64,000 nt of DNA from Blasia pusilla. Lineage: Eukaryota; Marchantiophyta; Marchantiopsida; Blasiales. The notes below the pieces were generated by a model that searched no databases, was not told where the DNA came from, and worked only from the letters and a program-made list of their open reading frames with translations. The translations under genes and the position numbers were made by a program. Location: assembly GCA_050084515.1 (NCBI GenBank), contig CM114271.1, forward strand, positions 30,752,001-30,816,000, given 5' to 3'. Each line of letters starts with the position of its first letter. Position 1 is the stretch's first letter. Below are positions 38,761-51,400 of the stretch, in pieces.

Positions 38761-39299
38761 GAATAGTTGCACACAAGTTGGTCTCACTAGACGTAAGAGA
38801 GTAATTGATAATAATATATATATAATTTTTTCATACTTGAAGTATATTATCTATTTTTATGTGATGGGGATCAAAATTAAATTCCTTTCAAAAAAATGAA
38901 ACATATGTTTATTTAGATGGGTTTGCAGCGAGAAAATTTCCATGGTATGAGCAATTTGTTCTGTCATTATATTTATATCTTTCCCAAATCTATGGGGACA
39001 TTCTTGACAATGTGCCTATCGATTTCCATTTCCACCTTGAGCACTCCCAAATCCTCCACTTCCATGCAAAAGAGGTCAACTCGAGAATGTTTTTTGTGAC
39101 TTGGTGGTTTGCTTCCGGCCTATGTTCCATTGTCGCATAGTTCTTCCATAAACTGGATTATCCATGAAGAGTTGGAGTAAAGAGATATTTCCAGGAATAC
39201 TCGCCAAAATCCTTAAGAAAGTTGTAAGTTTCCAAGATAAGTGGTGAGGTTACAGTTGGAACTATAAGGACTCATCTTACTTATTCACTGGATAAAGGC

Positions 39300-41091
39300 C
39301 TTCTTGGTTGGTCTTCCTTAACTTGTTATCGTACCTCTTTTTCTACATCTTGATGGAAATACTTTGGGTGATCTTGGTCGAAGTTCGGGTCGACATCTCC
39401 TTTCTAATTAGTTTTTCCCGCTTGGTTGCGTGCGTTTCTTTTCTCCATCCTTCTTTCCTTGAGACGTAGGCTTACCCTTCTTCAGATTTTTGTCACTCTT
39501 AGTCTTAACTTGGGTTTCTACGGCTAAAACATCCATCAACACCCTAGCAAGTCATTTTGAAGACTCCTTTGTCATAGTTGAATCCTCCTCAATATGCTGA
39601 ACTGTCTTCTTTGCCTTGAACGAGTGAGCTCCATCTACTTTCACTAGTTGAAACATAACTTTGTTCTTGGACTCAACCCATGGGGCTCGAGTGGGCACAT
39701 ATTTAGCCAACAAGCGTGTAACTTTTGGCTTTAGACATTCCACTCTAGTGTGTCCCCCTTTCTTACAATTGCCACACAATGGGTTTAACCCTACAGGTCT
39801 TTTAGGATTGGGGAAATTATTTTCCCAATGGTCTTGGTCTCCATAATTATAGCTGCTTCCCAGCTTCATCGGAGGAATAAAAGTAGCGGGCCCCATAATT
39901 TGACGCAATGTCCTCTACTCTCAAAATTGTAGAGGTAGATACCTTTGGATCCAACACTGGCTAGTATTAGGATGGGGGATAACCTGCATTGCATAACATC
40001 TATCTGATTGATCAACTTCTATCCGACCTTCTTCATGGCCAAAGTCTTTGTGTAGCCATGACAGGTTATGATATACTCCACAATCTTGGGCTATATGCCC
40101 CTGGTTTCCATAAGATGTATACCAAATATTTGGTTGCAATAATCCAGGTCATCTTCTCAGATCTTTCAGGGATGCTAAATGCACTTTGAGCTCTGCCATA
40201 TGTTTCAATTTTTCCTCCATGGTGGTATTCCCTATTTCCCTCTTCGCCTTCCTTACGATACTTAACAACTTCTTGGAGCTTTCATGGTTAGATTTTGCAT
40301 TTGATTTCTTTCCCCTAGACGAGGTTGAAGTCTTTATGCTCTTCTTTTTCCGCTTGGATCATACCTTCTAGTCATTCAAATCTTCAGTATCCTTGCTAGA
40401 GCTCATCGACAAACCCTCAGGGGTACAGTTTGAAGACAAAGAGCCTTTGGACGAAGAATTTGACCTCAAATATCTTGTACGCCAATATCTTCTCTTCCTT
40501 GTTCTTCGTGATTTATCCAAAGCCTTGTAGGCTTTAGCAGAAGCAATAATTGCTTCCAAAGTGTTCCGCTGCCCTCTTTGGCAGTAGTGATCCATTCCCT
40601 TTGATAACCCGCAAACAAACCATTCTACCAACTATGACACCATGGTATGCTCCAATTTGTTAATAAGGTTGCAAAATCTTGAGGTATATTCTCTCAAGGT
40701 TTTTTTTCTTCTTTCTCTTAAGATCACGCAGTGTAGTGAGCAACCAGTCTTCAAATTCAAGACCAAGAAATTCATGCAAGAAGGCTTCCAATAACGTCTT
40801 CCAAGTTTCTCTGGTGATTTCTTGCAGACTTTCATACCATTGACTCGCTCTTTCCTTCAACAATCCGGGAAAGGATCTCAAAAAATCCTCTTCAATTCCT
40901 TCTCCATTAGCCTTCGTTGCATGGATAAACTCCAACACAAAGTTATCAACCTCATTTCTCCTATTTCCCGCAAAGGTGGGATACCTTAACAGAGCTTCCG
41001 AGGATGGGCCATCGAACGGTACTCTCTGTCTGTCTGTCTGTCTATCTGTCTGTCTCTCTCTCTCTCTCCACATTCCGGGCTGACTCTTCAT
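39300..41091 (-). pseudogene. LTR-retrotransposon Gag (decayed)
   Basis: On the minus strand, 41000-40650 encodes a retrotransposon Gag domain: YPTFAGNRRNEVDNFVLEFI, then DFLRSFPGLLKERASQWYES and TRETWKTLLEAFLHEFLGLE. It continues, after frame changes, with LREYTSRFCNLINKLEHTMV, WFVCGLSKGMDHYCQRGQRN and a basic/Ser-rich stretch (to about 40370). Zinc knuckles come next. YTSYGNQGHIAQDC (about 40125) and YNYGDQDHWENNF (about 39850) have lost cysteines to Tyr or Phe. CGNCKKGGHTRVEC (about 39780) is a complete CX2CX4HX4C. A Lys-rich tail follows to about 39400. A (GTCT/CT)n run at 41019-41068 lies at the start. No protease, reverse transcriptase or integrase was recognised downstream. Confidence 0.75.
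41019..41068. repeat. (GTCT)n/(CT)n microsatellite
   Basis: A run of CTGT units passing into CT units, at the 5' end of the gag region on its sense strand. Confidence 0.85.
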
Positions 41092-41471
41092 GATGGAGGA
41101 GATACAAGTCCTTGTGTGAGATCTACTCCTCTCCTTGAGGTAGGAAAAAACTCGTCTTCATGCTCGGGGTCACTAAATGGATTCCACGAGTCTTCCACTC
41201 CTGTCCATTGAGGCAAAGGAGACACTTACGAAGACGTAATTGTCTTTCTTCTTGTTCCTAGTGGCCTTGAACGAGGGCAAGGACTTTGCTGGTCTTGGGT
41301 CTCAAAACAAATAGGACGTTCTGGCCTTATGGGTCCTCACGAAAATATATTCCCAAAGAAAATACTCTCCCAAGTACAACTCCACGAGTGTCTGCACTGA
41401 TAAAAATACAAGATCTCCTACACTTCGCCATACCCCTACAACTCCCCTTTCTCTCGTGAGATAAGCTTGTT

Positions 41472-41490
41472 ATCCCCGGCAACAGCCCCA
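41472..41490 (-). promoter_or_regulatory. Primer-binding site of tRNA-Asp type for the 39-41 kb retroelement
   Basis: The + strand ATCCCCGGCAACAGCCCCA differs at two positions from the 3' end of plant tRNA-Asp (ATCCCCGGCAACGGCGCCA). On the minus strand it lies about 380 bp upstream of the gag region, where a primer-binding site should be. The 5' LTR should therefore abut it at higher coordinates (from about 41491-41505 upward). Confidence 0.65.
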
Positions 41491-43000
41491 AAAAAATTAA
41501 AGATTGTATGTAATACGTGCAAGATTGTGAAATTCAATCTTTTGATCAAATAGCTTAAATTTTGATCCCCAAGAAGATGAATTTTATCTCTTGAGAAATG
41601 AGTTTTATGAAGAAAATAAGGAATTCAAAGATTATCTTCTTCAAGGTAGTACTCAATCTACACTCTTCCTTTCAATACCAAATAATTCTCGCAACTTACT
41701 ATCTTCTCAAGTGAAATAGGAAAGCATACTCTAATTATCTCAACTCAGAATCAACAAGAAAGAACTTCAATTGTAGGGTGAGCCATCTAACACATTTCAT
41801 ACATCACGTTCACTATTTATGCTTCCTCTCTCGAATTTAAGAGCGGATATTTATTCCTTCTGTAGACCCAATAAGATATAGTTGATATTATCGCACATCA
41901 CAATAAAGAAAACTTATACATCCTATTTCATCAAAGACATGTCATTGAGGGAACTTCAAAGGTATACAAGCTCAAGATGGTACTCTCTCCTAAGCTAGGA
42001 TCATTTCTACAGTATCAGGACATTTTCATAAGAATGATCCTTATTAGCTATGCTCAGTTTTCTTAAATATTGGTTTCAATAGAGGATCTTCTTGAGATAT
42101 GAAGCACTTATTTCTTGCAAGATAGCTATTGAAATCTTCCTAACTACCTAATCAACGATCTATCTCGGTTCCATGTTGATCCCACTAGATCCGCTTAACT
42201 AAACATTGTATCCTTTCTAGTTTTCCGCTAGTTGTGGTATCTTTCCTATTCTAACTAACTTTAAGTTTAGAGTCTTCAAACTTCTATTAGTATTCGTTAC
42301 GAAGAGCTTTTAGTCTTCACGAAAATACCTCTTCTTCTTACTTAGTCTTTTCCGAAAGATCTTTGTTAAGAGGTCTTTGCAACAAGGACAAACTATCTTT
42401 GTCTTCTCTATGTTATTACGTTGTGTTCATATTCGAAGCCTTCTTAGCTTTTCTTTAGAATTCTTCTTTTTTTCTTAGTGAATACAATTTTCTTCCTTTC
42501 TACACAACGTTTGGCAAATACCCATCTTCTTCTTTCTTATACTTCCGGAATCCATGCATATAGATTTTCTCATTCCTTCAAGACAAATATTCGTTCTTTC
42601 CAACCTCTTCATCTTATCATTGGAATTTTGTTCACCTTAATTTTTCATTATTTCTGTACTCCGTTTCTATTTCATTAATATATATACTTCTAACAAAATT
42701 TCCTATTCGCTGTTCCTCCACAAAGACTATTGTCTTAAACCTAAATCAAAATTTATACAACTCACTACTTCTACAAAATTTACTCAAAGGCAATTATCAC
42801 ATACCCTTTCCCTCAATTGTGAGTCGCCCTCGGCAAAGATGAAAGAATACCTCTACTCTCCCAATTCATTTGACAAGTCTACAATATTTGATGAAAATCG
42901 GCCATGAATTGCCGATGATCGATTAAGAATGTTGGAGGTATTCTACTTCACTTTGTCGCGCCAGTGAGGTACAACTTGCAAAGTTCCAATTAGCTCATTC
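41491..43000 (-). other. Probable remains of the 5' LTR, not delimited
   Basis: This position is expected from the primer-binding site at 41472-41490. There is no second copy in the window to define LTR ends, and no coding was recognised. Confidence 0.35.
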
Positions 43001-45813
43001 TGTACATACACACCTACCGGTAGGAATGGTTGTAAATCTTCGAGATTGAGTGTGTCTTGTCGCTTAACCAAGTCTTTCAAGAACATCGGAGATCATATAG
43101 TAGGGGACACACTTCCCCTAGTACCATGCACCTAGATCGTCATACTACATGTCTTACTCGTGTTAGATGAACCAAGAAAGAGAAAAAAGTTTTACTTTGA
43201 AACTTCAAATATATTGAAAAATTTATTTTCAATAGATATCATTCAACCTTGGATTTTTGGGCACATTGATGATCACCTAGGAAAAAAAAGTAACAAGAAG
43301 AAACTCTCATGGCTCCATTTTTTCTTCAAAGTCTTTGGAGGTTACAAAAGAGCCGAACTACTTGTGAGAAAATTAAAAACTATTTTATTTTAGTTTCACA
43401 TTTTTCTTTGAATTTATTATGACAAATAATAGAGTTTTTAATATCCCAAATTATATGCACAAGCAAGAAACAATATTTTTATATAGAAAAATGGAAATTT
43501 AACTTTAGCATAGAAATTTGAGATATGTATGGAGTTCTTAGAGATTTTTTGGAATCTAGAGTATATTTGCACTTACTTAGATTTTATTTTAATCAATTTA
43601 TGAAGGTAATAGGAAATTAGGATCCTTGGTTATTTTCATAATATTTCAAAATAATTCCCAATCCAAACCAAAATCTAACCGAGCACTATTATTTTTATTT
43701 CACATGTTAAGCTTGGCATAAGATTATATAATTTGAACTACTCATGCCATGTTAAACCCTTTTATATCCAACCTCTAAAAATTATAAATATATCTTATGG
43801 TTAAGATAATATGTCAATTTTATGATTACTTTGTAAAATAGAAATTATTGAGCTTGGTTGCCATAATGCAAGAGATCTTGTTTTTTTTTTCTTTTTCCTT
43901 TTGAACTACCTAAGAATTTATAGATTATATTTTGTTTCAAAATCCTTATGAAATAGAATGATGGTCGGAGTATTGGACGAAGAAAATTTCCAATCCAAGA
44001 AAGCCAACGAAAGTGAAAAGGATTTTTTTGAATAAAGCCGAAATGATTAATAGAATATAAGTAAGTCTTAGTCATTTTTGTATTAGAAAAAATACACCTT
44101 CTTTTCATAGATTCTTTTTATATGACTAGTCTAAGCTTATGTATGCACGAGTTTAGATTACCTCCCATAATTAACTCTCAAATTTCTCAAGCGCCATTTT
44201 AAATTAATTTTGACTGATCCTATTGGCTCAAAAGACAACCAATTGTGACTAGAAATGTCAATGGTCAAGAGGAGAGGAGTTTGCAAAATAAAGGGGCACT
44301 CTCCAATAATAATAAAGGTTTAACCCCTAGCATTGATAATAATATAAACTAGCTATTAGTGAGGGGGATATGCTAGGATTGTCTTTTATTTTTCTAAGGA
44401 CAACGGGAAGTTAAATAAAAAAGGAATCACTAAAACTAATTTTTAGTTTTGAATTCAAAATTTTATTTACTCTAAATAACTATAATCCGTAGAATTGTTC
44501 AATTTTTCCTCCATTCTCTTTTGGTTTGACTTGCAAAATAACAAGTACTAGTTAGTCCATCCAATACTTGCAAAGGCTCTTATTCAACTTATTATTTTCT
44601 AAAAAAAAATACTTGGTTAAGTGATAAACATGTTTTAGAAAGAACACAAGGTATGATGGTGTAAATGGTAATCTTTGATGTTAATCAAATAGAAAAGTCT
44701 ACTATCTTTTATCACGAATTTCTGGAAATCCCTCACTCCCTATTTTGGGAGTGAAGGATTTACTTAAATTTTTTTGGGCACATTCAATGGGATTTTCCCC
44801 ATATATGTCTAGATATTCTAAGTAGAGTGGCATCGTTGAGGTAAATTTCCTATGAAAAAATCATTTTACCTTCTTAAGAATTCCTATAAGAACAAGATGA
44901 GAGATAGATGATATGAGAAAAGAGTCATATCTCCCGTTGCCACAGTTGCAAAGAGTTTCAAACAATGATCAATGACATATGGTTTATGACAAACTTACAA
45001 ATGGTTTGATTGCAAATATGCAAACAAAAAAATCGTTTTATGCCTATCAATAGTTACAAGCCATAATGGCATGATAATTAATGGCTATGTATACATACTC
45101 ATTAACTACGATGGATTCAAAATAACCATGAATTACGTCATCACTCAACAATTGCATCATTACCTTATTATCAATCATGATTGTAAGAGAGCCGCATAAC
45201 GATCAAACTAATTCATGCATCATTGAAAGGAGATTCGTTCTAGTGAAAATTGATCGGAGATGGAGGAGAATTTATTGATAATATTCCTTCCTATCCAATA
45301 AGAATTTAATAGCTCCTCCCATAACCTAAAATTTTACTTGAAGGCCCCTCAAGATTGCGGCTTGGATTTCTAACCGTAAATCTGACCTAAATTTTCTCTT
45401 CTCTTCCTTCTTTCCTTGAGATTTGCTGCTCTCTTGACTACGCTACATATGATGTTTCCTTAAGCACTGCCTTGACACTTGGTTGCTTCCTTATGTTACT
45501 CCATTAAAGCAAAAATCTGAGAAAAATGGGCAAAGCTTCCGTGCGTGACCTTCCAAATAAAAAATTGGACTCTCGTAAACACAATGCCTCAAGGAGCTTC
45601 CCAACAAGGCAACTTAATTGCCCACCTGCATAGAAATAAATTCCCCAAGTTCCCTTAACCTCCTTCTCATGTAAAATCAAAGTACAAATGAGTCACACGG
45701 CCAACTCCACTCTCAAAATTGCGCATATATATATCAAACCACATCCATCCTTTGCCATGAGGAAATCCGGACTCTAGTGCTCAACCTCGTACAAAACCTT
45801 AGTATGGTTGCAC
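43001..45813. other. AT-rich intergenic DNA, nothing recognised
   Basis: Short chance ORFs only, such as 43160-43393 (+) and 43845-44108 (-), with no recognisable domain. Confidence 0.35.
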
Positions 45814-46823
45814 AAAATTTTTCGCAACCCTCATAACCAAACAACACCAAATAGGTGCCAAGTGGAACTTCAAAACTCAAGTGGACTCAAGCTGCGATGT
45901 TTGCGCTTTGGAGAGGCGTTTGGAAAGGTCTCTTGGAAACGTCTAAGAGATGAAACGCGGAACAGAGTTGTGCGTTTCATGCGTTAGTGGTCGCGACCAG
46001 GAAACCTAGACCAAACGCAAGCCAAGACTTGAGATGAGTTCAGTCTTGGAAGGTTGGTTGCCAAGGAGGTGAGAACCAGTTTTGGAACACGACTAGCGTT
46101 TGGGGAATTAGATGGTGCTTTGGACCATAACTTTTATCCCTAAGATGCATTTGGGAAAAATAAGAGTGCGTTTGAAAGCTTATCTTGAGACGCTTCCGAC
46201 GCACCAAATAGTAGAACAAACGTAGAAGTACAGACTGAGATATTAGCCAAAAACGATTGTGAGAGCAATCGGGTTGAGGGCCAATTGGAGAGGCCCGGGT
46301 GTCTTTCCCTAAAGGTAGGGGGACCCCGGAGATCCCCAGAAGTACTAGTAAGGGAGGAGTCTCTCGAAGATGTCTTGGAACACGAATCCCCACTTTGGAA
46401 CGAGAGTTTGGCGTTGGAACTCGACACCCAAACCTAATCCAAGGGAGTGTACTTTGTACGCCACACTTGGATTCCAACCTGAGATTCACTTCGTGCGAGT
46501 CTCGGTTAGGGACTCATTGGATGTCCATCGGATAGTTGGAACCGCCAGACGCGAAACGCCGTTTGAGGTTCCTGAACCGACCAGAAAGTCTGTCCCAAGT
46601 CTTTTGAGACTTGCCCATGTTGTAAACCGCGAAACTAGGAAGGTTGAGCTTGATGAGAGACGGAGACGAGAACTCTGAAAGTTAGCCCACTGATTGATCC
46701 AAGACCCGACTAACCAGAGTGAATGTTTGGATACAGATCAAGGTTGAGAGCGTGACCTACTGAACGTACGCTTCCGCAACAACAAGATTAACGTTCAAGG
46801 AGAGTAGGCGCACGACAAAAATT
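45814..46823 (+). mobile_element. Solo LTR 2 with 6-bp target-site duplication
   Basis: The element is 45820-46817 (998 bp), flanked by AAAATT at 45814-45819 and 46818-46823. It begins TTTCGCAACCCTCATAACC and ends GGCGCACGACA. It is the close homologue of 33925-34943 in the same orientation, with scattered substitutions and small indels. Separate target-site duplications for the two copies argue for independent insertions rather than the two ends of one 12.9-kb element. ORFs inside it are not genes. Confidence 0.75.
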
Positions 46824-46914
46824 AATAAGTCCATCCTTAGGACGGATATGGAGGGACAAGTTTAGACATATCTATAGACATGGATTGCAAGAGGTGAGGC
46901 CCACACTTATAGCG

Positions 46915-47085
46915 AAGGTTGCACACGGACAAAGTCCGTGTCTACAAACTTTTGCTGTCCCATGGACGGACATGTCCGTGCGGGCCGGGATACCCATCGT
47001 CCGCACCGGATCCTGCCCAGAGCCCGCCGCGTAAACCGGGGCATATTCATCCCTTGGACAGACGTGTCGATTTTCGTGCAACCTT
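46915..47085. mobile_element. Small inverted-repeat element (MITE-like), about 171 bp
   Basis: It begins AAGGTTGCAC (46915-46924) and ends GTGCAACCTT (47076-47085), a perfect 10-bp terminal inverted repeat. Inside are the palindromes ACACGGAC-AAA-GTCCGTGT (46923-46941) and ACGGACATGTCCGT. No target-site duplication is evident. A diverged copy lies at 9735-9818. The related end CCGTGT / GACTTTGTC / AAACCTT at 47258-47292 may belong to a nested or larger copy (46915-47292). It is noncoding. Confidence 0.55.
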
Positions 47086-47325
47086 GCTAATGGCTTGTGG
47101 TGGAAGGCAGGGTAGGGGCGGGCGAGGGAGTGGAGGTGGAGGGAGAAAATATGGATCACGGAGGCAAGTGGGGGGATGAGAAAGAAGGGGGAGGTGGGGC
47201 TTACATGGATAAGTGCTTCCATAGGACAAATGGTGAAAGTCCACGAACATGGATATGTCTACGGACACGGACTTTGTCTACATGAAACCTTGAACCTTAG
47301 TCAGGTGAGTAGGGTAGAGGCTAGA

Positions 47326-47363
47326 CAAAAGGAAGATGGCTTTCACAAGCCATCTTCCTTTTG
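47326..47363. repeat. Perfect 17-bp foldback, 4-nt loop
   Basis: CAAAAGGAAGATGGCTT (47326-47342) is reverse-complemented at 47347-47363 around TCAC. Confidence 0.95.
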
Positions 47364-47909
47364 CCTAAACCCATCTTTCTCACCTTTATACCCTTAGGAA
47401 GAGCCAAAAGTGCTCTCCTCCCCTAAATAGCCTGACAATTAGTAACCCGCACACACATGTTATTGGGTGACCATTGGTTTGATTGATGAGTTAGTAGGCC
47501 CAAAATAGTGAAAGAGATCATCCTAAATGAAAATCTTGAAATAAAGAAGCGATCAAAAACCAGAACCGACACCTTAAGACAAATTTATGTTCAAACAACT
47601 TGCTGACTCTGTACGTCGTGGACACAATAGAACTCTATCTTTCGGCTAACTAAGATGTGAGAGATTAATCTTCTTTATTATCAATTTTCAATATGTTTAG
47701 AGGGACTGTCTCTATTTACTCCATAATCTATACTACCCTCATATCTATGGATCCTTATGTTTCAAAGATTGGAAGATCATAGCAAAATTTCTCTAGCATG
47801 GATTCAAACTTAGGATCTACTATGATTAATCAAAAGAGGATAGGATTAGAGAAACCTTCCCGAGCGTTTCCGCCTGTCTTTTCAACCCTCCTTTAGTGTT
47901 GATACATGT
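47364..47909. other. Intergenic DNA, nothing recognised
   Basis: No gene, repeat or RNA signal was seen. Confidence 0.3.
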
Positions 47910-48183
47910 CATACCCTAAATTAATAGGGCCAAGGATTCCCCACGGACATCACGGTGATAAGGGAGGCTTTGGTCCTAGTAGTAAGTGGACTACATACTA
48001 AGAAACATGAAAATACATGTAAGTTAACTATGGGTTAACTCTAACCTCATACCCTAAATTAATTGGGCCAAGGATTCCCCACGGACATCATGGTGATGAG
48101 GGAGGCTTTGGTCCTAGTTGTAAGTGGACTATACACTAAGAAACATGAAAGTACATGTAAGTTAACTATGGGTTAACGCTAAC
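47910..48183. repeat. Tandem duplication, 138-bp unit, two copies
   Basis: Units start at 47910 and 48048, both with CATACCCTAAATTAAT and both ending in 'tatgggttaac(t/g)ctaac'. They differ at a few positions, so the duplication is fairly recent. It is noncoding. Confidence 0.9.
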
Positions 48184-48415
48184 GTGAGCATAACTCAAGG
48201 CTAATACGGGCAAACTACGCTAGCATAAATAATACTAGTCTATAGGCCATGCGATGCACATGAATGAAGGACTAATGATATTCCACACAAATTTAAAACT
48301 TTTTTCTTTTGCCATTAATATGGGAAACATTGTCATGGTGCCCAATTGCCACTTGTCAAACATTAATTGCCACTTGTGAACCATAAAGCCGAATCAATAA
48401 GGCGCTCTCAACAAA

Positions 48416-48453
48416 AAATCAAGAAGTTTCTCCGCAAAGAAACTTCTTGATTT
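48416..48453. repeat. Perfect 16-bp foldback, 6-nt loop
   Basis: AAATCAAGAAGTTTCT (48416-48431) is reverse-complemented at 48438-48453 around CCGCAA. Confidence 0.95.
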
Positions 48454-51400
48454 CTATGGAGGAATATATACGGATTTTAAGCCCCCCTCTCGGGGTTTGT
48501 TGTTGCACTGGATTGAATTTAGCATGTTCTTGAAATTACACCTTCCAATCAAAGCGTCGATGAGAAACACTGGCATCTGATATCCGTCCCGTTCATGACA
48601 TCTGAGTCGCACAAGGCTAGAACACGGGCACAAGCACGGCCCCTCGTTTCTCTCAGTCTTGGCTGCATCGGTTCCAAAGAAATGGTAAGAAGGAATGTCA
48701 CGTGCAAAGAAGTGAATGCGGAGTTATTTAGGAGGTGAGTCGAGGATGCCTTCCGAGCACGCGATGTTCTCACAAAGCATTTTACTACTTTTCTATTTAT
48801 TGTGAGTCACGACGTAAGCATCGGAGTGTTATAGGGCTTTCCCGGGGTGGCAATGGTAGAACCAACAACGCCATCGGAATCAGAGTCTGTGGGTGCTCGA
48901 GGGACTCCTGGAGCATTATCATCTATGTACTGATAAATCTGTCGGTGAATCGACCATTTGCTGGGCTGAGGTTTGATTCATGCAGCCTAATCCGCAGGTT
49001 TCAATTGATGTTGCACTCTAGACGAACAACTAAGCGAAATTCAATTGAGATTGCAGTCCAGTGTCTGTAGCCATGAGATGAAATCTCAGTCCCGAGCATG
49101 ACCGCAGATTTACGAGTTGTACGTCCTAACACTGACACCAATTAGGGTGAGAGGGTATGTTTTTTCATGAGAATCTTAAGATCGTGTGTTTGCTGGAAGT
49201 GATAGTAGCAGTCCAAATCTGCTCGCAGATCGCTCCATCGACTGATCGTAGATTTTTTTTGATGTATTTTGAATAGTAGAATCAAATCTGAAGGGCCTGG
49301 CTATGGCGCTTGAAGTTGCGGTAAGCTGGGACACTACGCAGCGGGTGGACCCCCACATGTGAAGCGGGAGCTCGATGTAACCGGGTCCAATTTCCATAAG
49401 ATCTTGGAGATACGCGACAGTATAACTTCTGGCCCTACCGTCTGGATACAAAATCGATGCGGTTTTACACGTCTACGTACGTGCGTCTCCTGATCATGTT
49501 TCTCTCGATCCATACGTCTTCGGCCACAAGAGAGGTAATCCGATCCCGAGGTGCTAGAAAAAAAAAAAAAACCGGTGCCCGCGATTTGCTGTCGAGCATG
49601 ACATGGTCTCTGGTCCCAAACCTCATACGAGCGGCTAGCCATGGAATCTGCTGCAGTAGCTAACTAACTCACACTGAGCTAGACGTTCCACCATAGCACA
49701 TGCGACTCTTCGGATTCTGAATGTACGTCGATGCTGATGCTCGAGGACTCCCGAAGAATAGGTATCCCTCATTACCATTAGAATATAATGCGTGCACAAT
49801 CCAATCGTAGGGAGGTCACGACGTTGTACATGAAAGGCACCGTATATGTATGTCTGTTAAAAAGTGAGAAGGGAGTGGCGTGCACGTAAAATACTCTGTA
49901 GGCTCTTGAGATGAGTGGTTATCATGATCACGGATTACGCAGTTTCCAGTGAACAGTGCAGGCTTCAGTTGTGCGAGAGTTAAATCGCGACGAGTCCGTC
50001 ATCGCGTTGAGATTCTTACGAGTGAAATTGAATTTTGAGCGTCGCGATGAATGGTATCTCCTTTTCTGCGATCTGCTCGAAATTCCTTTGGATTCGTCGT
50101 GAAAGGTGTGTTCCATCGTTCAATCTGCCGTACTTTGATGGTGGCATGGATCCGTGAACCCATTCCTACTTCAGATCTCCTTGCCCCTTATCCGATTGCA
50201 AAACGGTCGCGATCGATTCATGAGGGAATTAGCTAGCTGCAAGACGTATAACCACCCGTCAGTGACAATTAAAACTTGCGAGTTTGAATTGTCTAGTATG
50301 GATTGAAGCAGCATGGATACATCAGGCAGCGCGACAAGGAGATTGCTCGATCCCTCCAATGTTGCTCGCATCCTTGGCGGTTGAGGTTACTTAGGGTAGA
50401 GGAGGAGCCGGGCAGCCCAGTTTTTGTTGAGATCGAGCCACATGAGAGGATTTAGGAAAGGGAAGAAACACCTGGACCAAGGGGGCAGACGTGGGGCTAG
50501 CGGTTACTCTCCAAGTGGTAATAGGCCTTAGTTTAAGTAGTTGTGTAGACTATTTGCGATCGAGATGGCTTGTGTCGAAGTCTCAAAGACATAGCAGTCT
50601 CGTACGGCTCAGAGGGAGCGTAGTATCGTTTCCAAGAATCCGAAGGTGGATCGAAAAGTCAAGTAGATCTCGAAGCTACACCTAGGATCGAGGTCTCAAT
50701 CACAAACTGCATCTAGCTAATTAATGATTGTTTCTTAAAATCGATAGGCTTGAGTTAGCGTTTGTGACGACGATCCTAAGAAATGACACGGGCGGTGCTA
50801 GCTAGCTAGGTCGCTCGCTGGGCACGCGGATCGATTGAAATCACCTGGCCCCACGTGAGTGATTGTTGATATCGTTAAAGGCACTACGCATGAATCCTAA
50901 TGATCCCCCTTCGCCCTTTTTCTCTTGATACCTGGGTGGTACCGTGGTACGCGTTCCTTTTGCCGCTCTACCCACAAAAGCACCGGTCGTACGACAAAGA
51001 TTCTTCCCACAGACTCTGGACTAGCTTCAATTCATCGTAGAATATGCGTACCGACGTCGATTCGCCGGTCCGGATTCAATCGAAAGTGCGGCAGAGTTAC
51101 TCTGGAAACCACAGTGGGCACGGTTCAATCGATCTTATCTCTTCACTTTATTTCCTGACCTCCCCTGGAAAAAAAAGATTTGTTATTCATCGGACATCCT
51201 CTTCTTCGGCTGAGAAAAGTGCTCCGAAGCTCCTCGGGAACGTAAACCGCGTCCGGTTCCCTCCACCTTTCCACCTCATCTCTTGATTTTATGCGATTGC
51301 CAAGTTCCGCCAGCATATCGCCATCGCGAAATGGAAGTTCGTGTACAACTTTCTCCAGCCTCCGATCGCCCCCCCCCGACCCCGACCAGCCTCGAATTGA

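Noticed and set aside
33925-46817. A single 12.9-kb retrotransposon with the two 1-kb repeats as its LTRs
   Set aside because: Each repeat has its own target-site duplication, no primer site follows the first, and the gag inside lies on the opposite strand with a different primer type.
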